Shown one piece after another: positions 7,187-14,106 of a stretch of 38,226 bases of DNA. The position numbers and the translations under genes are program-made. The DNA comes from an uncultured Prevotella sp. Its GTDB lineage: Bacteria; Bacteroidota; Bacteroidia; Bacteroidales; Bacteroidaceae. The notes under the pieces were generated by a model. That model saw only the letters and a program-made list of their open reading frames with translations, was not told the origin of the DNA and searched no databases. The stretch is taken from positions 1 to 38,226 of the forward strand of contig NZ_CAMJFM010000022.1 of assembly GCF_946404925.1 (NCBI RefSeq), given 5' to 3'. Position 1 is the stretch's first letter. Each line of letters starts with the position of its first letter.

Positions 7187-8308
7187 TTACTTGATAACTA
7201 TTTTTTTACCGTCCTTGATATATACGCCTGGGCGTAAAGCTTGATTTGCGTTTACAGGAACGCCTGATAGAGTATATGTGCCCTTTGTGGCCTTTGACTG
7301 GGCGTCAGCCTCTATATCCTTGATGCCTGTATAATCTTCGCGGCTCACAAGCTTATAATCGCCTGAAAGGCCTGTGGCATTATACAGGTATGCTGTATTT
7401 TTTGGTATATAGTACTTACTCATGTCTTTTGTGAGGGAAGAATTGTCGGTGGTAAACACTAATTCACCAGCATTGTTCAGCGCCAGTACTCGCATAGTAC
7501 TTTTTTCAAATTTCACGTTCTTTTCGTGTTCATAGGTAAAACTGCAGAACAATGTACCACAAAGTTTGTTGTCGCTAGGAGCTGTGGTTGTGGCTACAAC
7601 TGGCGTTATCTGGTTCTTCGACGCATCATTGGTGCTGCACTTGATAATCATAGGAGTCATTGCAGGTTTGATGTCGTCGGTGATTTTTTTCAATTGGAAA
7701 GCCCCTTCTTTAAATCCATCTACGTAAAAAACTTCTACATTAGATGATGCAACTGTGAATGGGAATGAAGCATAGAATGTGCCATACCATCCGTCAGAGG
7801 TTTGAAGGGTTGGAGTAAAGCCAATGTAATTGTTGGTCGTATTGATTGGCTTGATGCGCCAATACATATTTTCTCCTTCACCATAGTCAGCTACGCTGCT
7901 ATAGTCTTTAGAACTTGTTACATCGTATAATGATTTGCTAACTCCTTTAGCACTTGCAGAGATGGTGTATACATCTTCATCAATGTGATCCAGTGCCACG
8001 TAGGCCTGTCCGCCTGTGATTGCATGTACGCTAATGCCCTGTGCCTCTAGGTCGTATTTCGTACCTACTTTATTAATATATAAGATCGAAGCAGGGTCGC
8101 TTTTGATATTGTCGAAACCACGCCATGTGGTGATGTTAGCCATATCTACAGTAGTAGCTGACATATCAATACCACCAACGATATCATCGGTAATGGTGAT
8201 GTAGCGTTCAGAGCCATTGTTCTGAATGCGGTAATATCCGTCGCCTGTTATTTGGGCTATTGAGGGAATTGAAATTAATGCCAGGATAGCTGTTATAATC
8301 TTTTTCAT
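7187..8308 (-). CDS. Secreted protein with KGxYIxxGKK-type C-terminal tail
   Basis: A 373-aa exported protein: signal peptide MKKIITAILALISIPSIAQ, then a region starting GDGYYRIQNNGSERYI. GYYRIQN segments of this kind open many Prevotella surface proteins and resemble a ricin-type or lectin-like trefoil strand. A late YIPKNTAYL segment and the C-terminal PGVYIKDGKKIVIK match the tails of the two repeat proteins at 33292 and 36641, suggesting a common sorting or surface-attachment signal. Start ATG 8308 has AAGGA upstream. It lies 25 bases beyond the terminator of the ompA-like gene, with no room for a promoter, so it probably depends on read-through. Function unknown. Confidence 0.75.
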   Translation of the reverse strand: MKKIITAILALISIPSIAQITGDGYYRIQNNGSERYITITDDIVGGIDMSATTVDMANITTWRGFDNIKSDPASILYINKVGTKYDLEAQGISVHAITGGQAYVALDHIDEDVYTISASAKGVSKSLYDVTSSKDYSSVADYGEGENMYWRIKPINTTNNYIGFTPTLQTSDGWYGTFYASFPFTVASSNVEVFYVDGFKEGAFQLKKITDDIKPAMTPMIIKCSTNDASKNQITPVVATTTAPSDNKLCGTLFCSFTYEHEKNVKFEKSTMRVLALNNAGELVFTTDNSSLTKDMSKYYIPKNTAYLYNATGLSGDYKLVSREDYTGIKDIEADAQSKATKGTYTLSGVPVNANQALRPGVYIKDGKKIVIK

Positions 8309-8333
8309 TTCGTTATCCTTATTTGTTTAAGAA

Positions 8334-8362
8334 AAGCCCAGCCCCATTGTGGGACTGGGCTT
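8334..8362 (-). terminator. Terminator after the OmpA-like gene
   Basis: Bases 8334-8346 pair with 8350-8362 (13 positions, one mismatch) around a TTG loop, with a GC-rich core. Read on the minus strand it ends GGGCTTTTCTT, a normal U-run. It lies 24 bases past the stop of the OmpA-family gene and 25 bases before the start of the next minus-strand gene. Confidence 0.85.
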
Positions 8363-8386
8363 GGGTTTATCATTTGTAATTGTTGA

Positions 8387-9538
8387 TTACTCAGCGATTA
8401 CGATAGATACACGGTTGCTGTCGTTGTCAGCGAATGGCTGAACACGTGCACCCTTGCTGTCGTAGCTGATGCGGCTAGCAGAGATACCTGCCTTCTTCAG
8501 AGCCTTAACAACAACGTCAGCACGACCAGCGGCCAGGCGATCGTTGATGCGGTCGTTACCTGTACCAGCGTCAGCGTAACCAGTTACGTTAACCTTAGCC
8601 TCAGGATTAGCCTTCAGGTACTCAACAACGTCGTTAACCTTCTGCTGCTCGCTCTTGCGGATGATAGTCTTACCGATAGCGAAGAAGATATCGCGGCGGA
8701 GTGGCTCAGCAGCTGTAGCAGCTGTCTCAGCAGGTGCTGGAGCAGGAACCTCAACAATCTTCTCGACGATCTTCTCTACGTAGCGAATCTCTGGCTCTGG
8801 AGCAGGGATGAAACGTGTAGAGTAGGTCTTACCGAAGTTGTACTTAACACCAGCGAATGCATTGAAGTACCAATCCCAGTTCTTAGCCTTCTTTGAGTTG
8901 TACTTATCGTTCAGAGTGTTAGCGCTCAGCTCGAGGTTAACGCTCCACTTGTCGTTGATCTTGAAGTCACCGATCAGACCGAACTGCCCCATCAGGCGCA
9001 GCTTAGTGCCGTCCCAAAGATAAGCCAGAGGCTCAACACCTGTCAGAGCGAGGTCAGTCTTAATCTGCTGGTTAGCAGTAGCAGCCTCGTCGTTCTTCCA
9101 AGCAATATTCAGACCGATACCAGCAAATGCGCTGAGGTTGAATACACGGTTAGGATTGAAACCTGCGATGAGGTTAGAGAGATTCAGAGTAGCATCTACT
9201 GTAGGAGCTACATAGTTCCACTTCCAGCCATACTCCTTGTTGGCCCAAGGCATGCCCTGACCATCGTACTTGCTACCACCTTTGCTCTGCCATGCGTTCA
9301 GGGCGAGACGAGCACCCCAAAGCTGAGTGAACTGACGGCCGATAGCAGCCTGAACATTGTATGACAACAGATCACCGAAACCACGCTCACCGAGAGTGTA
9401 CTGTGCACCCAGAGGCTGCACCTGTACATACCAGTGTGGCTCGAAGACGTATTCAGTCGTGCCCTTCTGCTCCTGAGCAGATGCAGTAAGACCAGCTACC
9501 AGCATCAGGCAAGACAATATTGCTTTCTTCATTTTCAT
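8387..9538 (-). CDS. OmpA-family outer-membrane porin
   Basis: A 383-aa protein with signal peptide (cleavage after TASA, ~21), an N-terminal eight-stranded-type barrel (to ~240), a Pro/Ala/Glu hinge of KIVEKIVEVPAPAPA, and a C-terminal OmpA peptidoglycan-binding domain. The domain shows FFAIGKTII, VTGYADAGTGNDRINDRLAAGRAD and NRVSIVIAE. The conserved Asp and Arg that grip diaminopimelate are present (D and R of NDRLAAGRAD). It is probably abundant and ties the outer membrane to peptidoglycan. It follows the 748-aa lipoprotein gene by 37 bases and is followed by a strong terminator. Confidence 0.93.
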   Translation of the reverse strand: MKMKKAILSCLMLVAGLTASAQEQKGTTEYVFEPHWYVQVQPLGAQYTLGERGFGDLLSYNVQAAIGRQFTQLWGARLALNAWQSKGGSKYDGQGMPWANKEYGWKWNYVAPTVDATLNLSNLIAGFNPNRVFNLSAFAGIGLNIAWKNDEAATANQQIKTDLALTGVEPLAYLWDGTKLRLMGQFGLIGDFKINDKWSVNLELSANTLNDKYNSKKAKNWDWYFNAFAGVKYNFGKTYSTRFIPAPEPEIRYVEKIVEKIVEVPAPAPAETAATAAEPLRRDIFFAIGKTIIRKSEQQKVNDVVEYLKANPEAKVNVTGYADAGTGNDRINDRLAAGRADVVVKALKKAGISASRISYDSKGARVQPFADNDSNRVSIVIAE

Positions 9539-9575
9539 ATTCTGTTTAAATCGTTTTAAAATCCAAAAATGTTAA

Positions 9576-11822
9576 TTACTCTACAGTGATGTCGTAAACC
9601 TTGATGATATGACGACCTGTGAAGTCCATAGCGTCGTAAACGATCTTGGTGTCGCCAGCCTGGAGGTTCAGCTTAACAGCGCTGAAGTCGTTATCACCCT
9701 TGGTGAGCAACTTAGCGTCAGCCTTTCTTGCCTTGCCATCCTTGTCAATTACAGCGATATACTTCTTGAATGCAGGAGCTGCAATCTCGTAAGTAAGAGT
9801 TGTAGGAACGAATGTGTACTCACCAGCCTTGTAAGAACCTGTAGTGCGGCAGATACCATTCTCTGTGTCAACGAGCAGGATTGGCTCAAGAGCGCGAGAG
9901 ATACCACCGTTGTTTACGAAGTTGATAGCACGGTTGATGTAGCTCTCCAGATAATCTGTTGCGCGGTCAACCAGCTTGTCAGTCTTGCTTGTAGCGCTCT
10001 TAGCCTTGTTGATGTACTTCTGAGCCTCAGCAATCAGATTGTTAATCTCTGTGGTAGGAATACCCTTATTAACGGCAGTCTGAAGACTTGTGATTGCACC
10101 GCTGAAATCAGGATTGATTGTAACATTACCGCCATCGTACCAAGTGTCATCTGCCTGAGCAGCTGTAGAAGGCTGTACGCCTGCAGGAGCAACACCGTCG
10201 AGCTGTATCTTGTCTACTACATATGTATCAAAGCCAGCAATATTATCATAATCAACACCCTTCAGGTGATAATACATCTTTACAGTCTTATTATAGTCGA
10301 GTGAAACACCAGTCAGGTCAATTGTTTTAATCTCGATATTAATCTTAGAGTTCAGGCTTGTCAGAGCATTGTTGATTCTCTTTGTTACTTTGAATACAGC
10401 ATTGTCAATGCGATCGAGGCTGATGTTAGGAAGATAGTCACCCTCTGCCTTACCGAAGTTGAATGACAGTGGCTTGTAAGCTGTAGCAGCCAGAGAGTAG
10501 TCAGAGATAACGTTACGTGTACCAACGTTGTTGTCCTTCCACTCAGCCTTCAGAGCCAGTGCAGGCAGTGCAGGAATCTTAGAGTTGAGCAGGTTTGCAA
10601 CGGCCTGAGCCATCTCCTTCAGAACAACCTTGCTAGCAGCCTTAGCTGTAGAAGCAGTCTCCTTAGCCTCAGCCTTTGTAGCGTCGCTAGGAATGTTTAC
10701 AGTCTTAGCAGCATTGATGATATTCTTTACATTCTCCTTAAGAGCAGAGAAGTCGATGATCTTTGTAGGATCGATAGCGTCAGCCTTAGTCATGTCGTAT
10801 GTAGCGTCAGCCTCGAACAGAGTAACCTTTGAGTCACCACGTGTTGTACCCCATGTAAGAACCTTCTCTGAAGCCTTAACATTGTCGAGAGTAACAAGCT
10901 CCTCGTCGTTGTTGCTTGTTGTTAGAGACAGAGCAACAGTGTTGTTCAGAACGTTTGCGCGAATGTTTGAAGGATTAACTGTGAAGTAAACCTTGCCAGC
11001 GTTGTTCTCTTTGTTGTTGATGATACCCTTCTCCCACTCGTATGGAGTAATGCCCTCAGCGATGTAGTTAGCATCCAGCTTGTTGCCGTTGATGTCAGCA
11101 GTTGTAGATGTTGGGAATGAACCAGTTGTAGTAACAGCCTTACCGAAAGCAGCACCTATGAACTGAACGTTCAGACCTGGGAAAATCTTGCTGTTAGCCA
11201 GCAGAGATGTAGATGTGGCGTTTACGTTAACGCTTGTGATCAAGTTCTTGAAGTCCTCAGTGAGCTTGTTGATAGCATCAGTTACTGAATCAAGACGCTC
11301 GTTGATTCTCTTAAGACCTGTCTTCTCGTCGTTGATAGCATCGTTGATAGCATCAACACCAGTCTCAGGATCATTAACCTTAGTCATCAGGTCAGCAACA
11401 TTCTTGTTAATACCAGACTTACCATCCTCACCATAGAGAGTGTTAAGCACGCCCTTGAAATCCTCGTTCTCAGCAAGGTACTTTTTAAGTGTATCGGGGA
11501 ACTCAGCTGACTTCAAGAAGTCCTGCTCATTCTCGGCGTAGTTTTTAACCCACTCCTCTGTAGCATACTTCTTGCCCTCTACCCAGTTCTGAAGATCGGT
11601 CTTCAGGGCAGCATCTGCATTCTGATATGCAGTTGTCAAAGCACTGTTCAGAGCGTTGTCTGCAGCAATGTAAGCGTTTGTCAGATCGGTACCCTGCTTC
11701 TGGAGCTGAGCAATCAGATCAGTCTTTACATCCTCATCATTGTCCTTACAAGAAACGAATGATGTCACAGTAGCAGCCAAAAGTGCTACCATCAGGAAAC
11801 CATTGATAATTTTCTTTTTCAT
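9576..11822 (-). CDS. Large surface lipoprotein with coiled-coil N-terminus
   Basis: A 748-aa lipoprotein: signal peptide with lipobox SFVSC (Cys25), followed by KDNDEDVK, an acidic stretch like the Bacteroidota surface-export signal for lipoproteins. Residues ~30-200 are heptad-like and helical (repeats of DLTNAYIAADNALNSAL type and later NDAINDEKTGLKRINERLD), suggesting a coiled-coil stalk. The rest is beta-rich. The regular codon choice (GCA, CTC and AAG repeated) suggests high expression. It is first in a likely operon with the OmpA-family gene 37 bases downstream, and has its own -33/-7 promoter about 70-100 bases upstream. I do not recognise the family with confidence; it could be a stalk or adhesin. 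Confidence 0.75.
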   Translation of the reverse strand: MKKKIINGFLMVALLAATVTSFVSCKDNDEDVKTDLIAQLQKQGTDLTNAYIAADNALNSALTTAYQNADAALKTDLQNWVEGKKYATEEWVKNYAENEQDFLKSAEFPDTLKKYLAENEDFKGVLNTLYGEDGKSGINKNVADLMTKVNDPETGVDAINDAINDEKTGLKRINERLDSVTDAINKLTEDFKNLITSVNVNATSTSLLANSKIFPGLNVQFIGAAFGKAVTTTGSFPTSTTADINGNKLDANYIAEGITPYEWEKGIINNKENNAGKVYFTVNPSNIRANVLNNTVALSLTTSNNDEELVTLDNVKASEKVLTWGTTRGDSKVTLFEADATYDMTKADAIDPTKIIDFSALKENVKNIINAAKTVNIPSDATKAEAKETASTAKAASKVVLKEMAQAVANLLNSKIPALPALALKAEWKDNNVGTRNVISDYSLAATAYKPLSFNFGKAEGDYLPNISLDRIDNAVFKVTKRINNALTSLNSKINIEIKTIDLTGVSLDYNKTVKMYYHLKGVDYDNIAGFDTYVVDKIQLDGVAPAGVQPSTAAQADDTWYDGGNVTINPDFSGAITSLQTAVNKGIPTTEINNLIAEAQKYINKAKSATSKTDKLVDRATDYLESYINRAINFVNNGGISRALEPILLVDTENGICRTTGSYKAGEYTFVPTTLTYEIAAPAFKKYIAVIDKDGKARKADAKLLTKGDNDFSAVKLNLQAGDTKIVYDAMDFTGRHIIKVYDITVE

Positions 11823-11892
11823 TGAACTAAAAATTATAATTAAACAAATAAATAAAACAATATATCGTACGTTAATTTATATAAATCGCTGA

Positions 11893-11923
11893 CAAAAGTA
11901 GGAAATATATCTGAAACTTGCAA
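11893..11923 (-). promoter_or_regulatory. Promoter of the lipoprotein-ompA unit
   Basis: On the minus strand a -33 TTG (11921-11923) lies 20 bases before TACTTTTG (11893-11900), a match to TAnnTTTG. It leaves a leader of about 65 A/T-rich bases, which is common for highly expressed Bacteroidota genes. Confidence 0.6.
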
Positions 11924-12031
11924 GAAAATTTAGGTTTTTTTTTCAAAAAACCGCAAATTTCTGCTTAAATACTATATACGTGGTAGTATTTTCGTTTATA
12001 GCCATTGTTTTAATGTTATTAAAAGTAATAG

Positions 12032-12112
12032 TGCGCCTGACAGGACTCGAACCTGCACGTCGTAAACACTAGATCCTAAGTCTAGCGCGTCTACCAATTC
12101 CGCCACAGGCGC
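12032..12112 (-). tRNA. tRNA-Leu (anticodon UAG)
   Basis: On the minus strand the acceptor strands GCGCCTG and CAGGCGC pair (with discriminator A). The D-loop has GGTAGACG, the anticodon stem-loop is CTAGA-CTTAGGA-TCTAG with anticodon TAG, a longer variable arm is present, and the T-arm is CAGGTTCGAGTCCTG. The type II variable arm and anticodon identify leucine. The CCA end is not encoded. Confidence 0.96.
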
Positions 12113-12122
12113 TTAGCGGGTG

Positions 12123-12130
12123 CAAAGATA
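12123..12130 (-). promoter_or_regulatory. -7 box for tRNA-Leu
   Basis: TATCTTTG on the minus strand, ten bases before the mature tRNA 5' end, followed by CA. It matches TAnnTTTG. No good -33 TTG at 17-20 bases is visible. Confidence 0.55.
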
Positions 12131-12179
12131 CGGATAATTTTCCAAAAAACCTACGGATTGCTAATCTTTTTTTGTTTTA

Positions 12180-12269
12180 CCTACGGATTTTACGGATTAT
12201 ACGGATTAATTATTCTATGCAGGATGTTGTTGGGAAATTTAAATCCGTAAAATCCGTATAATCCGTAGG
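12180..12269. repeat. Inverted array of 9-nt ACGGATTNT units
   Basis: Three units of period 9 starting CCTACGGATTTTACGG (12180 on) face three inverted units AAATCCGTA ending GTAGG at 12269. The middle holds 30-odd unrelated bases. A stray CCTACGGATTG lies at 12150-12160. It is non-coding, five bases beyond the stop of the S41 peptidase. A second copy lies at 31332-31406. Confidence 0.8.
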
Positions 12270-12274
12270 CCATA

Positions 12275-13303
12275 TTATTTTAATAATTCGCGGGCGAACT
12301 CGATGATGGTATCGCGGCCGCGGAGGAAATCGGCGTCGGTTAGGGCGACGTGATAATCGGGGGCGATGCCGAACTCGGTCTGGTTGCGGTCACGGTCGTA
12401 GGTGGGGCAGGCTGAGAAACGAACTGTCCAGCCGTTGGGCAGGGTGGCTGTGAACGGCATACCGCTACCGCCGCCAGTTTGGTCGCCCACTTGTTCTACC
12501 AGCGGCATACACTTCATATACTGTGTCAGTTCGTTAGCGGCACTAAACACCTCGCGGTTGGTGAGCAGCACCACGGGCTTCTGCCATCGTAGGTTGCTGG
12601 AGGGTTCTACATAGATCGGCTCCATACTCGAGAAGTCGTTATGCCCCTTGCCTGTCTTGTGCTGGGTATAGCCCACCAGTGTCTTCTCGTTGCAGAATCG
12701 GGCTGCCAGTTTCTCGGCATTGGTAATCAGTCCGCCGCCATTGCCGCGTATGTCGAGTATCATGCCCTGACAGAACATAAAGTGCATGATGATCTCATCG
12801 AGGTTACCTTCGCCGATAGACGAATTAAAACTGCCGCAGTATACGTAGCCGATGTTATCGTCGAGTATCTTGTATTTCAGACTGCCGGCTATGCGGTAGT
12901 CGGTGCCTAAGTAGCGGCGCTGCAGAGTGTCGCTGAAGTTGCTCGGGTAGTCCTCGTGCCAGCTCCAGTAGCGGCCGTAGTCGAAGGCGGTGCTTAGGTT
13001 TACGTGTCCGTCGCGCAGCTCGCTCAGCATGTCGGTCAGCACTTCGAACAGTTGTTCGCGGTTTATTCCGTCCCTCGCGCGTACCTTATATATATTATAT
13101 ATATCATTCCAGTCTACATTCTTATAGTCGAAGAAGCAGTAGTGCTCATCAATAATCTGCCACAAGGCCTCGAAGTTGCCCTGCGCAGTATCCTCGTGCT
13201 CCACTTCGTCGACGCATCCAACGATGCTAAATGAAAAATGAAAAATGATGAATGATAAGGTTATCATTCGCCACCATCTTGCTTTATATCTTGTTTCCTT
13301 CAT
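12275..13303 (-). CDS. S41-family (tail-specific type) peptidase lipoprotein
   Basis: About 342 aa. A basic n-region and a hydrophobic core LSFIIFHFSFS end in lipobox IVGC, so it is probably an envelope lipoprotein. The S41 fold is shown by RDGHVNLS, LDIRGNGGG and the nucleophile region NREVFSAANELTQYM (Ser of FSAANE). The C-terminal part ends with FGIAPDYHV. No PDZ domain is visible between the lipobox and the protease core. An in-frame ATG at 13321 adds six residues; ATG 13303 is preferred because it aligns with the start of the pectinesterase leader peptide. Most of the signal peptide core is encoded by a 7-nt-period array (13230-13257). It is last in a parC-DUF3316-peptidase run. Its substrate is unknown. 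Confidence 0.85.
   Translation of the reverse strand: MKETRYKARWWRMITLSFIIFHFSFSIVGCVDEVEHEDTAQGNFEALWQIIDEHYCFFDYKNVDWNDIYNIYKVRARDGINREQLFEVLTDMLSELRDGHVNLSTAFDYGRYWSWHEDYPSNFSDTLQRRYLGTDYRIAGSLKYKILDDNIGYVYCGSFNSSIGEGNLDEIIMHFMFCQGMILDIRGNGGGLITNAEKLAARFCNEKTLVGYTQHKTGKGHNDFSSMEPIYVEPSSNLRWQKPVVLLTNREVFSAANELTQYMKCMPLVEQVGDQTGGGSGMPFTATLPNGWTVRFSACPTYDRDRNQTEFGIAPDYHVALTDADFLRGRDTIIEFARELLK
13230..13257 (+). repeat. Heptameric array encoding the signal-peptide core of the S41 peptidase
   Basis: Four 7-nt units on the plus strand: AATGAAA, AATGAAA, AATGATG, AATGATA. Read on the minus strand as coding sequence it gives the IIFHFSFS part of the signal peptide. The array at 13309-13336 lies in opposite orientation on the other side of the start codon. 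Confidence 0.8.
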
Positions 13304-13308
13304 ATAAT

Positions 13309-13336
13309 TATCATTTCTCATTTATCATTCGTCATT
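13309..13336 (-). repeat. Heptameric array between DUF3316 stop and S41 peptidase start
   Basis: Four 7-nt units on the minus strand: AATGACG, AATGATA, AATGAGA, AATGATA. It abuts the DUF3316 stop codon (TGA, 13336-13338) and contains an alternative ATG (13319-13321) for the peptidase. It is the inverted partner of the array at 13230-13257. Confidence 0.8.
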
Positions 13337-14106
13337 CAGCGAAGCGTTTTTGTGATTCCAATCATAAAACGATTCGTGTAAACGTGTTGTTTCAGATTAT
13401 TTACCTTAGCCTGTTGATAGTTGCCCAGGTAAGCCAGACGAAGGGAGAGGCGCTGGGAGAAGTGCCAGTCGATAGATGCTATCTGGCGGAAGTTGGGGGC
13501 CGAGATGAAGGTGGTGGGCACGATGTTATGATCGTAGTTGCCCTGACAGAATATCTCGTAGTACGACTGTCCGTAGTTGGGGCTGAACATTACACCCACC
13601 AGCGGCAGGTTCAGTTCGTATCGGGCGCTGAAGCGCTGACCGCCTATGCGGAAGTCGTAACCGGCTGTGGCCGATGGCATGATGTTGAGTGCTGCCCGGG
13701 CCTGACCTGGGTTGTTGCTCGATGTAAGATCGTAGATGCCACCGAAACAAACGTTGGCTGCACCGCCCACCTGCACGCGCAGATGGCTGATGGGCTGCAG
13801 ATTGTAGTATCGGGCCCAATACAGATTATAGGTGGCCTCAAGATTGGTGGTGTTTCCACTGCGATCCTTGGTTTTGGAGAAATCTACTTCGTGCTCGATA
13901 GTAGTGGTCCATCGGCGCAGCGTGTCGGTGGGGGCATAATCCCTTACATATAAATAGGTGTAGCCCGTGCCGCGGAATTTCTCGGGGGTTAAGTAGGTAT
14001 CAAGCACATTGCTCGGACCAAGGCCGAGCATGTGGGTTGATGTTTGGGCTTTTGCGGCAATCGCTACAAAAGCCAAACATATGATACTACTTAAAATCCT
14101 CATCAT
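13336..14106 (-). CDS. DUF3316 family outer-envelope protein
   Basis: A 256-aa protein with a signal peptide (ILSSIICLAFVAIAAKAQ). The mature part, starting HMLGLGPSNVLDTYLTPEKF, is typical of DUF3316, a Bacteroidota family of unknown function with beta-barrel-like strands (LYVRDYAP, SARYELNLPLVGVMFSPNYG, IGITKTL). It overlaps the end of the parC gene by 20 bases; the frame opens with a TTG at 14109, but ATG 14106 (or 14103) is the better start. Position between parC and the S41 peptidase implies co-transcription. The function is unknown. Confidence 0.8.
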   Translation of the reverse strand: MMRILSSIICLAFVAIAAKAQTSTHMLGLGPSNVLDTYLTPEKFRGTGYTYLYVRDYAPTDTLRRWTTTIEHEVDFSKTKDRSGNTTNLEATYNLYWARYYNLQPISHLRVQVGGAANVCFGGIYDLTSSNNPGQARAALNIMPSATAGYDFRIGGQRFSARYELNLPLVGVMFSPNYGQSYYEIFCQGNYDHNIVPTTFISAPNFRQIASIDWHFSQRLSLRLAYLGNYQQAKVNNLKQHVYTNRFMIGITKTLR

